In this document: in pieces, positions 8,921-18,800 of the stretch | Position numbering within the stretch: position 1 is the stretch's first letter | Layout of the letters: each line of letters opens with the position of its first letter | Assembly (NCBI GenBank): GCA_016793805.1 | Contig: JAEUIZ010000018.1 | Span: forward strand, 1-61,508 | Origin: Phycisphaerae bacterium | GTDB taxonomy: Bacteria; Planctomycetota; Phycisphaerae; Phycisphaerales; UBA1924 | DNA length: 61,508 nt | Direction: 5' to 3' | Made by a program: the position numbers and the translations under genes | The notes under the pieces: generated by a model | The model's database searches: none | The model's input: only the letters and a program-made list of their open reading frames with translations | What the model was told of the DNA's origin: nothing

Positions 8921-9318
8921 TGGGCCGGGCGCACGTGGCGATCGTGACGACGCACTGCCTCGGGGCGATCCTCGACGGGCGCAAGACGATCGAATCGCGG
9001 CTGTCGGCGACGCGGCGGGCGCCATTCGGCGCGATCGGGGCCGGGGACCTCGTGTGGTTCAAGGAGCGGGGGGGCGGGATCGGGGCGCGGGCGCGGGTCG
9101 AGCGGGTCGAGTTCGTCGAGGGCCTCACGCCGCGGGGCGTGGCGAGCGTCCGGCGCGAGTACGGCGGCCGGATCGTGGCCGAGTCGGGGTACTGGGTGGG
9201 GAAGCGCGGGGCGCGGTACGCGACGCTGATCTTCCTGGCGGAGGTCGAGGCGGTGTCGCGCGGGCCGAGGCTGGTGCGGGCGCGTGGGAACCGCAGCGCG
9301 TGGTTCACGCTGGATTGA
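8920..9318 (+). CDS. ASCH-domain protein
   Basis: A 132-residue protein that fits the ASCH fold (PUA-like, RNA- or nucleotide-binding). The family pattern is LGAILDGRKTIESRLS near the N-terminus, then AGDLVWFKERGGGIGARARVERVEFVE. A Trp- and basic-rich end (RARGNRSAWFTLD) follows. The ATG overlaps the hldE stop by one base, so expression is probably coupled to hldE. The target is unknown; related domains bind RNA or act as N4-acetylcytidine amidohydrolases, and nothing here decides between these. Confidence 0.8.
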   Translation: MGRAHVAIVTTHCLGAILDGRKTIESRLSATRRAPFGAIGAGDLVWFKERGGGIGARARVERVEFVEGLTPRGVASVRREYGGRIVAESGYWVGKRGARYATLIFLAEVEAVSRGPRLVRARGNRSAWFTLD

Positions 9319-9333
9319 GGCCGCGGGCGGGGA

Positions 9334-10077
9334 TCAGGGCGCGGAGCACCCGGCGGCGAAGGCCGTTTGGAAGCAGATGAAATCGGCGACGTTGAGGATC
9401 GGCGCGACGGTCGAGGCGTCGCAGTTGGCCTGCGTGCTCCCCGCGGCGAAGGCGTTCTGGAAGCAGATGAAGTCCGCGACGTTCAGGATCGGCGCGACGG
9501 TCGAGGCGTCGCAGTTGGGGTAGCACGCGGCGGGCGGCTCGAGCGTGAGCGTGAAGGCGAGGAGTTGGCCCGTGTCGCCCGGCGAGCAGTCCTCGATCAG
9601 CAGCCGCCACGCGCCCGAGGCGGGCACGCCCGCGAACGCGGCGAGCGGGGACTCCGGACGCCACGAGCCCGCGACCCGCGCGATCCCCGGGGCGGGCACC
9701 GGCGGATCGTCGTAGACCGAGGCGGCGGCGTCGGTGAGGACCATCGGCATCGCGGCGGAGAAGCCGAAGTCGTCGGCGGAGAACCCGAGCGAGGTCTGCG
9801 GGACGCCGGGACGGTCGATCAGCGTGACGGTCGTGCCGGTCGGGGCGTGCACGAGGCGCACGCGCACGTCGCCCTGCCAGGAGTGAGCGAGGTGGATCGC
9901 GGCGGTGGCGCGGGCGACGACGAAGGCGTCGGGCACGATGATCTCGGCGACGAACGGCCCGGAGCACGGGCTCGGCGCGATCGGGTCGAGGATCGTCACC
10001 GGCGGGCCGAGGTAGGTGTACGTCGGACGGGCCAGGGCGCTGGCGGAGGCGACGAGGAGGACGGCGGCAGTACGCAT
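9334..10077 (-). CDS. Secreted P-domain-like protein with double GC-type dockerin tail
   Basis: A 247-residue secreted protein. The start MRTAAVLLVASASALA (ATG at 10075-10077) is a clear signal peptide. Residues about 30-175 resemble a proprotein-convertase P-domain, a beta-sandwich: HSWQGDVRVRLVHAPTGTTVTLIDRPG and later GAWRLLIEDCSPGDTGQLLAFTLTLE. The C-terminus has two dockerin-like copies (CYPNCDASTVAPILNVADF and the next beginning ANCDASTV), encoded by a near-perfect 90-bp direct duplication. There is no protease domain, so this is a stand-alone P-domain. It converges with the ASCH gene, 15 nt apart. Confidence 0.85.
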   Translation of the reverse strand: MRTAAVLLVASASALARPTYTYLGPPVTILDPIAPSPCSGPFVAEIIVPDAFVVARATAAIHLAHSWQGDVRVRLVHAPTGTTVTLIDRPGVPQTSLGFSADDFGFSAAMPMVLTDAAASVYDDPPVPAPGIARVAGSWRPESPLAAFAGVPASGAWRLLIEDCSPGDTGQLLAFTLTLEPPAACYPNCDASTVAPILNVADFICFQNAFAAGSTQANCDASTVAPILNVADFICFQTAFAAGCSAP

Positions 10078-10125
10078 GCGGGACGGTATCGCGCCGCGAC
10101 GAGCGGAGAAGCCCCTCCACGAAAG

Positions 10126-10153
10126 CGGGCGCACCCCGTTGGGAGCGCGCCCG
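10126..10153 (-). terminator. Possible terminator after dockerin protein gene
   Basis: A 7-bp GC stem (CGGGCGC / GCGCCCG) with a 14-nt loop lies 25 nt downstream of the 10178 stop on the minus strand. A short CTTTCG follows, so the U-tract is weak. Confidence 0.35.
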
Positions 10154-10177
10154 TGAAGGTATCGAACCGAGCGGAAC

Positions 10178-11194
10178 TTACGGGGCCGTGCAGCCGGCGG
10201 CGAAGAGGTTGTTGAAGCAGATGAAGTCGTTGACGTTCAGGACCGGCGGGAGGGTGCTCCCGTCGCAGTTCGCGGTGGTGTCGCCCGCGGCAAACTTGTT
10301 GTTGAAGCAGATGAAGTCGTTGACGTTGAGGAAGGGCACGAGCGTCGAGTTGTCGCAGTTGGCGTAGCAGGAGACGGGGGCCGCAACCTCCGAGAAGGAC
10401 ACGTCGTCGAGGTAGAAGGTGTCGTTGGCGTTGGCCGCGGTCGCGGCGGTCCCGTTGTAGAAGTCGAAGGCCTGGATCTGCACCGGGGGATTCGTCGCGC
10501 TGGAGCACCCGAGCACGCCCTTGGTCCAACTCTTGCCCGAGACGATCTGCGTGGCGCCGTAGTACGCGTCGTAGGTGTTGGTGGTCAGGTTGATGACGGC
10601 GCGGAACTGGACCCACTGGTCGAAGATGATCGGGGCCGTGGACGAGACCGGGCAGCCCGCGGCGTTCTGGTTGTAGTCGCGGACGACCGGGCCCGAGGCG
10701 TTGCCCTTGTACCACTGGATCTGCATCGAATAGTCGGCGGTGGCGCCCCCGGGGTTTGCCGCGTTCCAGGTGTTCAGCCCGATGATGAACCCGCCGTCGT
10801 TGGCGGTGGTCGCGACGTTCGCCGACGGGCAATAGGTCATGCACTTGAGTTCCCAGGTGCCCGTGGTCACGCTCCCGAGTTGGACGATGTCGGTCTGCGG
10901 GACCTGCTTGAACGAGTTCGGGGCGGAGTTCGCCTGGGCGTTGCTCACGACGCCATCGACCGAGCCGGTGGCCCACAACTGCCACGACCCCTGCCCGGCG
11001 ATCCCGGACCCGTTGGCGTACGAGTCCATGTTGTCGCTGAAGGGGAAGGCATCCGTGTGCCCACCCGGGACGACCGGGAGCGGGATCCGCCGCGCGATCC
11101 GAGGATCGGTCTTGTTCGTGGGCGGGGCCACCGTGGCCATCGCCGCCGTCGAGCCCGCCAGCACCACCAACGCGAGAGACAGTTTGTACGACAT
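10178..11194 (-). CDS. Secreted lectin-like protein with double GC-type dockerin tail
   Basis: A 338-residue exported protein starting MSYKLSLALVVLAGSTAAMA, with AAGGAG well placed before ATG 11192-11194; a longer frame upstream is untranslated leader. The body (about 40-265) is rich in beta-type sequence with a FPFSDNMDSYANGSGIAGQGSW entry, TWELKCMTY, DQWVQFRAVINLTTNTYDAYYGATQI and DTFYLDDVSFSE. That pattern resembles concanavalin A/LamG-like carbohydrate-binding domains, which is inference. Two dockerin copies end the protein (YANCDNSTLVPFLNVNDF and ANCDGSTLPPVLNVNDF). The domain is probably displayed outside the cell. Confidence 0.8.
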   Translation of the reverse strand: MSYKLSLALVVLAGSTAAMATVAPPTNKTDPRIARRIPLPVVPGGHTDAFPFSDNMDSYANGSGIAGQGSWQLWATGSVDGVVSNAQANSAPNSFKQVPQTDIVQLGSVTTGTWELKCMTYCPSANVATTANDGGFIIGLNTWNAANPGGATADYSMQIQWYKGNASGPVVRDYNQNAAGCPVSSTAPIIFDQWVQFRAVINLTTNTYDAYYGATQIVSGKSWTKGVLGCSSATNPPVQIQAFDFYNGTAATAANANDTFYLDDVSFSEVAAPVSCYANCDNSTLVPFLNVNDFICFNNKFAAGDTTANCDGSTLPPVLNVNDFICFNNLFAAGCTAP

Positions 11195-11758
11195 CGTCGC
11201 TCCTTCGTCGGGCCCGCTCGAGCGTCCCCACACAGCGCCCAGCCCTCCAAGGACCGGAAAGTCCTGGCCCCGGCACGAAACCCGGGGGTTGGCGTGCTCG
11301 AATCGCACGCCCAACACGCCTGACACGAGCACCGATCTCCGCCGCTCCGCTTCGGAGCCGCACGAGCAGCCTACCACGACCTCCGGTTTCGCACAAGCCT
11401 TCTAGGGACAATTCCCCGTTTACTCAGGATCCGGGCCGTGCTGGAACGGGGAAGGGCAATCGGCCCGGCGTTTCCGCAGGGGGGCCTGATGGACCGCGCC
11501 CCTTGGGCCGACCCGCCCGCTGACGGCCAAACCGTGCGCCGCGTGGGGTGTTCGCCCCGCGCATTCGACCTCCTGCGGTGATCCTGTGCCCAAAAGCAAC
11601 AAAGGCGGCTGCACTTTCATGCAGCCGCCCGGAGGGAGAAAGAGAGAGTTTGTTCTCCGGGTCGCCTTCTAAGACCATTCTTAGGTATGGCCGACTCGGG
11701 GTGGGTCTTGTGGTCGGTCGCTCGCCAACAGAACGTCGCGCGACCCATGAGACATCGG
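11195..11758 (-). other. Intergenic region between HDOD gene and dockerin gene
   Basis: No coding frame with recognisable features was found in this 564-base gap. It holds the HDOD terminator hairpin at 11604-11629 and an inverted repeat TTCCCCGTT / AACGGGGAA at 11412-11420 and 11445-11453 with a 24-nt loop. Near the dockerin gene is a short hairpin AGGAC/GTCCT around 11245-11260 that may be part of its 5' leader. The promoter of the dockerin gene must lie here but I cannot place it. Confidence 0.5.
11604..11629 (-). terminator. Rho-independent terminator after HDOD gene
   Basis: A perfect 10-bp stem GGCGGCTGCA / TGCAGCCGCC with a 6-nt loop is followed on the minus strand by TTTGTTGCTTTTG. 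It lies 130 nt downstream of the HDOD stop and closes the minus-strand sialate/HDOD block. Confidence 0.85.
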
Positions 11759-12640
11759 TCACGTGAGCATGCTCTCCACACTTTTGATGTGCTCGGGGAT
11801 CTCGGCCCGCAGCGTCGCGAGTTGCTCGTCGCCGAGTTTGATCGTGTCGCGCACGTCCGCGCCGATCTCGATGGACGGCAGATCCAGACGGAATCCCCCG
11901 AACTCGGCCGCCAGCCGGTCGGCGACGTGGATGAGCGCGGGCATCATCCGGGAGTCGAGGGGGAGCGAGAGCGGGTCGTGGTGCCCGCCGGCGACGATGA
12001 CGAAACTGCTCGGGAACTTCCATTTGCGGCAGAGGCCCGCGCCGAACTGCTGATGGTTGGCGCCGAAGGTCTGGTCCTCGCAGTCGAGCATGTTCGCGGA
12101 GGGCGTCCCGTCCGGGCCCACGCCGACCTTCTGCACGGCCTCGATGAGTTTGTTGCGATCGAACTGCATCTCGACCATCATCCCGATATCGTGCATGAGC
12201 CCCGAGAGGAAGACCTCGTCGGCGGCCGCGAAGCCGAGTTTGTCCGCGAGCATCTTCCCGCAGGCCGCGGTCGTGACCGAGTGGACCCACAGCGTGCGGG
12301 CGGAGAACGCGGGCGTCAGGTCGCCCCCGCGGAAGAGTTTGGCGAGGCTGGCGGCGATGGCGATGTTCTTCACCGCGTTCAGGCCGAGCATCACGATGGC
12401 GCGGTTGATCGACCCGATCTGCCCGGGGAGCCCGTAGAACGAGGAGTTCACGACCTTGAGGATGCGGGCGCACAGGGCCGGATCGTTCGAGATCACCTTG
12501 TGGAGGTGCTGGGCCGTGGACTTGGGGTCCTCGACCAGTTCCACGATCTTGAGCGTGATCTCGGGGAGCGTCGCGATGTGGCTGATCTCTTTGATCGCGT
12601 CGGACACAATCTGATCGCGCTGCTCGGCCGTGGTCGTCAT
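11759..12640 (-). CDS. HDOD-domain signalling protein
   Basis: A 293-residue HDOD-domain protein, a degenerate HD phosphohydrolase fold used in bacterial signalling (chemotaxis, motility, cell-cycle or c-di-GMP networks). Characteristic segments are LPEITLKIVELVEDPKSTAQHLHKVISNDPALCARILKVVNSSFYG, then MLGLNAVKNIAIAASLAKLF, and an HD-like pair in GLMHDIGMMVEMQFD. The start ATG 12638-12640 (MTTTAEQRDQIVSDAIKEISHIATLPE) has GGGAG upstream; alternative in-frame ATGs lie 7 and 10 codons further up. It lies 84 nt downstream of neuC on the same strand and ends at the 11604 terminator, so read-through from the nonulosonate operon is possible. Confidence 0.9.
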   Translation of the reverse strand: MTTTAEQRDQIVSDAIKEISHIATLPEITLKIVELVEDPKSTAQHLHKVISNDPALCARILKVVNSSFYGLPGQIGSINRAIVMLGLNAVKNIAIAASLAKLFRGGDLTPAFSARTLWVHSVTTAACGKMLADKLGFAAADEVFLSGLMHDIGMMVEMQFDRNKLIEAVQKVGVGPDGTPSANMLDCEDQTFGANHQQFGAGLCRKWKFPSSFVIVAGGHHDPLSLPLDSRMMPALIHVADRLAAEFGGFRLDLPSIEIGADVRDTIKLGDEQLATLRAEIPEHIKSVESMLT

Positions 12641-12723
12641 GGGAGGCTCCCTCGGGGTCATTCCAGCCATCGGCGAATCGGACCTTTGACTTGCGTCCGA
12701 TCTTGCATTCCCGCGATCGTCCG

Positions 12724-13917
12724 CTAATACGTGTTCCGCTTGCGCACCGAGGCGGGCTCGTGGGGCGAGACCTCGGCCAGCGCCGCCGCCGACCGCTCCC
12801 CGGCACGCCCGTCCCCGAACGGATGCGGCATCCCGACGGTGGGGAGCGCCAGGGCCCGCTCGATCGCCCGCGCCACCGCGGGCCCGTGCTCCTCGGCGTG
12901 GACGACGTTCCCCGCGCGCTCGCGGCCGGCCTGACGCACGCCCACGTCCACAACGCGCACGCCCAGGGCCGCGCCCTCGATCAGGCCCGCCGAGGAGTTG
13001 CCCACCATCACGCCGCCCGTGCGGGCGAGGCGCTTGAGCAGGCCGACAAACTCTGTGCGGGGCAGGTGCGCAGCCGATCGCACCCCCGAGGCCTCGATCG
13101 CGCGCACGATCCCCGCGCGACCCGGATCGAAGTTCGGATGCAACGCCAGCACCCGCCCGCACGCAACGCGGGCCGCCTCGATGGCCTCGGTCGCCACGCG
13201 CTCCTCGTGCTCGTCGGGGCGCCCGATGGGGTGGAGGAGCACCACGGCCCGCGGGTCGCCAAGGTCGCGCGCGCGCGCGTCGCCCATCGCCTCGATCGCG
13301 TCCAGCCCGTCCAGCGCGGGCGAACCGACGACGCGGATCCGCGACTCGGGCTCCCCCATCCGCGACAGACGCTGCGCCGATTCCTCGGACGCGGGCAGGT
13401 GGAGGTTGGCGAGTTTCGAGATCGCGTGCCGCATCGCCTCGTCGGCGACGCCCTCGGCGCGGTCGCCCCCGTGGAGGTGCGCGAGCGCCGACCCGCCCAC
13501 CGCGGCCGCGCTCGCCGCGGCGAACGCCTCGATCCGGTCCCCGAGCACGACGACCCAGTCCGGCGACAGGCGAGCAAAGGCCCGCCCGAAGCGCGCCACG
13601 CCGCGCCCCAACGCCTCGACGTCGGCCTCGCGACCCACGCGCCCGTCCACCTGCATCGGGACCAGGTCCCCGATCGAGTCCCCGAACTCCGCCTTGACCT
13701 CGCGGTACGTCAGCGCCGGCGAGAGGAAGTGCGCCCCGGCGGCGATCACGACCAGTTCCAGGTCCGCGCGCGCGCGCACCGCCCGCATCACCGGCGCCAG
13801 CAGCCCGAACTCGGCCCGCGTCCCCGTCACCACCGCCACGCGACGCCGACCCGGCGCGGTCGCACGCTCCGGCCCGGGCCGAACCGACGGATCCCCGTCC
13901 CAGCCATCCCCGATCAT
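12724..13917 (-). CDS. neuC: Hydrolysing UDP-GlcNAc 2-epimerase, NeuC/LegG-like
   Basis: Converts UDP-GlcNAc (or a modified UDP-sugar) to the free ManNAc-type sugar plus UDP, feeding nonulosonic-acid synthesis. Family motifs visible are VTGTRAEFGLLAPVMRA, VVVLGDRIEAFAAA, HLHGGDRAEGVADEAMRHAISK, RIRVVGSPALDGLD, and MVGNSSAGLIEGAALGVRVVDVG.RQAGRER. The ATG overlaps the neuB stop (ATGA). At 397 residues it is typical. The final step pattern (NeuC, NeuB, NeuA) fits neuraminic or legionaminic acid; without the LegB/LegC dehydratase-aminotransferase pair in view I cannot decide between them. Confidence 0.92.
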   Translation of the reverse strand: MIGDGWDGDPSVRPGPERATAPGRRRVAVVTGTRAEFGLLAPVMRAVRARADLELVVIAAGAHFLSPALTYREVKAEFGDSIGDLVPMQVDGRVGREADVEALGRGVARFGRAFARLSPDWVVVLGDRIEAFAAASAAAVGGSALAHLHGGDRAEGVADEAMRHAISKLANLHLPASEESAQRLSRMGEPESRIRVVGSPALDGLDAIEAMGDARARDLGDPRAVVLLHPIGRPDEHEERVATEAIEAARVACGRVLALHPNFDPGRAGIVRAIEASGVRSAAHLPRTEFVGLLKRLARTGGVMVGNSSAGLIEGAALGVRVVDVGVRQAGRERAGNVVHAEEHGPAVARAIERALALPTVGMPHPFGDGRAGERSAAALAEVSPHEPASVRKRNTY

Positions 13918-15077
13918 CGCGTCGCCTCCGCGGGTGCCCCGGCCTCGATGTCCTCGAGCGCGATCGGCCGATCCGCGTCGATGTCGTGGCGGGCGCGCCG
14001 GCCCACGACCTCCTCGACGCGCCAGGGCTCGAGCCCGAGGCCGGGCCGCTTGAACGTGATGTCGCCGAGCCCGATCCGCTCGCCCGCGCGGAGCGAGCGC
14101 GTGAGCACGATCGACTGCCGCGAGACGCGCCGCACGTCGCGCTCGCACGCGAGGACCACCTTCGCCGGCGGTCCCCAGCGCGGATCCTCGCGCACGGCAA
14201 GTTCTCGCCTCGTTCCGCGGCGCGCGCCGCGGGACGATCCATCCTCGGCGTGCTCGTCACTCATCCACGCGCGCATCGCGCTCTCGTCGCGCGCCAGCGT
14301 CGTATAGGCGCGGAACTCGTCGGGCTCGAGCGAGGCGGCATGGTCCGGGCCGGGGAGCGAGCGCGAGAGCGTCAGGTGCTTCTCGAGGACCTCGGCTCCC
14401 AGCGATGCCGCCACGCCCCCGGTATCGACCCCGCGGGTGTGGTCGCTATAGCCCACCGGCCCGGCAAAGACCGTGCGGATCGCGTCCATCCCGCGGATCG
14501 CGGCGTCGGCGTCGGCGGTCGGATAGCAACTCACGCATTGCAGCATCGCGACCCGTCCGGCGCGCGTCGCGTCCGCCAGCCACGCCGCCGCGCGCGAGAC
14601 CTCGGCGAGGTCCGCCGCGCCCGTGCTGACGATCATCGGCATGCCCGTGGCGGCGAGCGCGTCCAGCAGCGGGCGATGCACCACGTCCGGCGAGGCGGTC
14701 TTGTACGCGTCCCACACGCCCATCGCCTCGGCGGCGGGCACGAGTTCGACCGAGAAGGGCGTCACGATCGCGTGCAGGCCGTGGTCATGGGCCCGCTGCG
14801 CCGCGCGGGCCATCGCCTCGATCGGGAGTTCGAGCCGGCGGAGCATCTCGCGCGGGTCGCTCTCGCCGGCGGATCGCTGATAGGCCGCGAGTTCCGAGGC
14901 CGCGCTCATGAGCATCTCGGCGCGGAACAACTGGAACTTGACGGCGTCGGCGCCGGCGTGCGCGGCGGCATCGACGAGATCGATCGCCCGGGCCGCGTCC
15001 CCGTCGTGATTCACGCCCAACTCGGCGATGACGTAGACGCCCGCTCCGCCGCCGACCTGGCGCGTCCCGATCCTCAT
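13914..15077 (-). CDS. neuB: N-acetylneuraminate/legionaminate synthase with SAF domain
   Basis: Condenses phosphoenolpyruvate with the ManNAc-type sugar to form a nine-carbon sugar. The NeuB TIM barrel shows VIAELGVNHDGD, AVKFQLFRAE, IVSTGAADLAEV, LQCVSCYPT, VGYSDHTRG and EKHLTLSRSLPGPDH. The C-terminal SAF/antifreeze-like domain (about 320-387) contains SIVLTRSLRAGERIGLGDITFKRPG. A basic insert of about 30 residues (SRGARRGTRRELAV) separates the two. The start is ATG 15075-15077 and overlaps the neuA stop; 387 residues is slightly longer than usual because of that insert. Confidence 0.94.
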   Translation of the reverse strand: MRIGTRQVGGGAGVYVIAELGVNHDGDAARAIDLVDAAAHAGADAVKFQLFRAEMLMSAASELAAYQRSAGESDPREMLRRLELPIEAMARAAQRAHDHGLHAIVTPFSVELVPAAEAMGVWDAYKTASPDVVHRPLLDALAATGMPMIVSTGAADLAEVSRAAAWLADATRAGRVAMLQCVSCYPTADADAAIRGMDAIRTVFAGPVGYSDHTRGVDTGGVAASLGAEVLEKHLTLSRSLPGPDHAASLEPDEFRAYTTLARDESAMRAWMSDEHAEDGSSRGARRGTRRELAVREDPRWGPPAKVVLACERDVRRVSRQSIVLTRSLRAGERIGLGDITFKRPGLGLEPWRVEEVVGRRARHDIDADRPIALEDIEAGAPAEATR

Positions 15078-15850
15078 CGAGCGCCCCCGCGCAGGATCGC
15101 GTCCGCCACGGCGAGGTCCACCGCCGAGTCGATGTCGACGACCTCGCCCTCGCCGGTGAGGACGCCGCGGCGGTCGCGTCCGAGGAAGGCGTGCGGGCCC
15201 GGAGGGGCGCCCGGGACGCGGTCGAAGAGTGCGGCTCGCGCGACGACGAGCACCCCGCCATCGGGGATGTGGGCCGGGGGCAGGTCTTGCCGCCGATAGA
15301 CGCCGTGGTTGAGGACGTCGCCCTCCCACGGGCGCACGGCTCCGGACGCGGGGTCCACGCGGGCGGTCCACCAGGGGTGGTGCTTGCCGACGGGGGCGTA
15401 ACTCTGCACCGAGTCCGCGCCGGTGCGCACGAGCAGGTCCACGGCACGGTCGATGAGGCCCGCGGGCCGAACCGGGACGTTGCCATAGAGGATGACGATG
15501 GGCGTGCGCGCGCCGGCGGGCGTCGCGGCGGTCGCGTCGAGCGCCTCGACGGCGTGGCGTGCGGCGTCGTCGACACGGGCGCTGTCGGCGGCGAGGTCGG
15601 CGGGCCGGTCGATGATCTCGGCACCCTCGGCGCGACCGAGGCTTGCGAGTTCCGGGTCGTCGGTGGAGAGCGCGACGCGTGCGACGGTGCGCGCGCCGCG
15701 GGCGGCGCGGAGCGTCCAGACGACGCACGGGACGCCGGCCACGGGGAGCGCGTTCTTGCGCGGGAGGCCCTTGCTCCCGCCGCGTGCCAGGACGATCGCC
15801 AGCGCGACTCGATCGGCGGGCCGGTGCTCGCTGGCAGGGGTGGCGGGCAT
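15074..15850 (-). CDS. neuA: CMP-nonulosonate (acylneuraminate) cytidylyltransferase
   Basis: Activates the nonulosonic acid with CTP to give the CMP-sugar donor. The nucleotide-binding start is AIVLARGGSKGLPRKNALPVAGVPCVVWTL. Further family segments are ALSTDDPELASLGRAEGAEIIDRP, LYGNVPVRPAGLIDRAVDLL (replacing the usual LQPTSP.R), and VDIDSAVDLAVADAIL. At 258 residues it is slightly long. ATG 15848-15850 lies 3 nt after the stop of the upstream Maf fusion gene, and the neuA stop overlaps neuB, so the three act as one operon feeding the glycosyltransferase. Confidence 0.92.
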   Translation of the reverse strand: MPATPASEHRPADRVALAIVLARGGSKGLPRKNALPVAGVPCVVWTLRAARGARTVARVALSTDDPELASLGRAEGAEIIDRPADLAADSARVDDAARHAVEALDATAATPAGARTPIVILYGNVPVRPAGLIDRAVDLLVRTGADSVQSYAPVGKHHPWWTARVDPASGAVRPWEGDVLNHGVYRRQDLPPAHIPDGGVLVVARAALFDRVPGAPPGPHAFLGRDRRGVLTGEGEVVDIDSAVDLAVADAILRGGAR

Positions 15851-15853
15851 GGC

Positions 15854-18800
15854 TCAGTCGCTCCGGGGGCTGGCGGCGCGCGCCCGCCGCAGGCCTCCGC
15901 CGGCTCCCGCGCCCAGGCGTTTGATGATCTCGCGGAGGTCCTCGCGCGACGCGTCGCCCGCGACGCGCTCGGGCCCGAGGTCGGCGGGGTCGAAGGGCAC
16001 GCGACCGTCGCTGAGCACGACCAGCCGCGAGCGGCGGAGGCGAGCCGCCGCGGGCTCCGGGATCGGGAGCGGCTCGATCCGCTCCCCGGGCACGGGCTGG
16101 GGCATGGGATCAATGACGGCGGCGCCGGCCGCGAGCAGCCAGCGATCGAAGAACGGCTCGATCTCGGCGTACACGGCGTCGCAGCGCGTCAGCCGTGGGA
16201 CGATCCACGGTCGCGGCAGCCCGCCCACCGGCGGACGCGCGGACCGCTCGGACAGGAGCGTGGTCAGGTTGGCACGCACGACCGAGAAGAGGTCGGCGCC
16301 CAGCAGCGCGCGATAGCTCTCCGCGGTCTCGCCCCCGGCGTCGACGCTGATCACGTCCGGATCGGCGTCGAGGAGCGAGCCGAGGCGATCGGCGTCGCAC
16401 GCGAGGTCGGTGCGCACGTGGACGGCGGCGAAGCCCGCGCGGCGGGCCAGCGAAACGATCGCGCCCACCTCGGGGTGGTGCATCGGGTCGCCCGCGCCGT
16501 TCAGCGTGAGCACGGCGTCGGGCCGCTGCTCAGCGAACTGGCGCAGCACGCGGTCGGCCAGCGCGCGCGACATCACGGGCCGCTCGACCGCGTCGCCCCA
16601 CCCGCGGATCCAGCGCCCGCGCTTCCCGCTGGTGGCGCGCCCGGTGCAGAGTTCGAGCACCAGTTCGCGCGGGGGCTCACGGAAGGCGGCGGCCGAGGCC
16701 AGGGCGGCGGCGTCGGCGGACCCGCCCAGATCGGCGAGCAGCCGGCGGCATGCGGCCAGCCGCGAGGGCGAATCCGGGATGAAGCGGTGCTGGGCGTCGC
16801 GGGCCACGGGCGCGGGAGTGACGCAGGCCGGACGCGAGATCGGATCGCTCGCCGGCGCAACGGGGAGGTACCCCAGCATCGCGCCGATGGTGGCGAGGAC
16901 GCCCGCGGCATCGGCCTTGTCCGCCATCTCGCGCAGCAGCGAGCGCTCGACCACGCACGCCCCGAGGCCCGGGGCCGCGTGCGTGAAGGTGAGCCGGGCG
17001 CCGCGCGTCGTCCGCCAGCGGCGGATCGTCTCGTCCACCAGCGCGGGATCGACCAGGGCCCAGTCGTCTCCCACGATCGCCGCGGCGTCGAGGCCCAGCG
17101 CCTCGAGCGCGGGGGCCATGACCGCGGGCACGCACGCCTCGTCGTAGATCGTCAGGCCCCCGATGCCCCCGCGCCAGCACTCGGCGGCCCACAGCCGACC
17201 CGGACCCACGGCCCGGCGGCGCGCGGCGATCAGCCCCGGCGAGGCCGAGGCGACCTCGACCCGCGACGCGAACGGCCCGGCGAGCGCCCGCGCCCGCTCG
17301 GCGTCCTCGGCGATCAGCACGATCCGGTCGAGTTCCCCGCACGCCAGCAGCCGCCGGAGCGTGAGCGCCAGCGCCGACAACCCGTCCACGATCGGCTCGC
17401 CCAGGTCGCGCGGTGTGCCCATGCCCCCGTGTCCGGGATCGACGGCCAGGAGCGCCACGACCCGGGCGCCGGCGCGGTGCTCGCGCTCGGCGGGCTCGGC
17501 GTGCTCGTCCAGGTCGCGCGTGAGGCGCGGGCCCCCGTCCAGCGCCGCGAGCGTCGACTCCAGCAGTTTCCCCAGTTGGTCCGCGGCGTCGCCCAGCCAG
17601 CGGACGTTCATCGTGTCGCGCTCGATCTGCCGACGCTGGCGGTCGAGCGGGGAGAGGCCCTCGGCCAGGTCGAGGTCGCGGTCGGCCTTGAAGCGCTTGA
17701 GCGTCCCCGTCTGGTTCAGCATTTGCACCAGCGCGAACGCCGGCTCCTCGCGCGACACCTCGTCGCGCAGCCCCTCGACGCGGCGGATCAGGCGATTCAC
17801 GCGCTGCCGATCCGCGTGGTGCTCGGCCATCTCGACCAGCAGCGACTCGGCGTCGCGCGAGGCCTTGCCCACGCGATAGACCGATCGGCGGAGGTCGTGG
17901 GTACGGGCACGCACCGCGGCAAGGCGGCGCGGCACGTCCGCGGGCGGCGACGGCGCGGGCGTCGGCGTGGGCGAGCCGGGGTCAAACCTTGCCAGCGCCT
18001 CGGCCAGCGGCATCGCCTCGCAGTGCAGTTTGCGCACCCCGCCCTCGGTCGCGTCGATCACGCGCAGCCCGCGCTCGGCGTCGGCGCGGAAGTCGCGCTC
18101 GAACTGCACGCGGTACGAGTCCATCTGCTCGTCGGTGTAGACCGGCCGGCCCAGGTGGTCCGTGGCGCGGTGCAGGAACGTTCGGTGCCGGACGATCCGC
18201 TGCCACTCCATCATCTCGAGCGTGTTGAACTCGTTGAGTTCGGAGGCCCAGACGCCGTGGATCGCGGCGCCGGCGGCGTAGTACTGCCCGTCGGTGAAGC
18301 CCAGGTCCTGCCCGATGAGGATGACGGGGTCGCAGCCCATGTGCCGCGCGAGGTAGTACGCCATGTGCGCGACGGTGGCGCCGGGTCGGATCGAGCCCAT
18401 CGGGCGCGCGAGCGCCGGCCCGAGGATGAGGTCGAGCACGGCATCGCCGGGAAGCCGCATCGCGCCGGGATAGGCGCCCAGGATCGCCGGGTTGGCCTTG
18501 GCCTCGGCCACCAGCGCGATGCCCTCGACGGCGTCGGGCGTGAGGCCCTCGTAGAAGCGTCGGCTGATCTCGTGATAGTCGAGCGCGGTGACGAAGCGCG
18601 GGCGGATCGAGCGCGCGAGCAGCGGGCGGAGCACCGTCTGGGCCGCGATGGTCACGAAGCGATCGGTGACGCCCTCGCGACGGAGGAGATCGACGTTGCG
18701 GCGCAGGCTCGGGCCGGCCGAGACGACGATCGCGGGCCGACCCCGCGCGACGCCCGCGAGGTCCTCGATCCCCGCCGAGGTCGCGTAGCGATCGAGGTTC

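Noticed and set aside
11195..11290. Riboswitch in the leader of the 10178 dockerin gene
   Set aside because: Short hairpins are present but no conserved riboswitch core was recognised.
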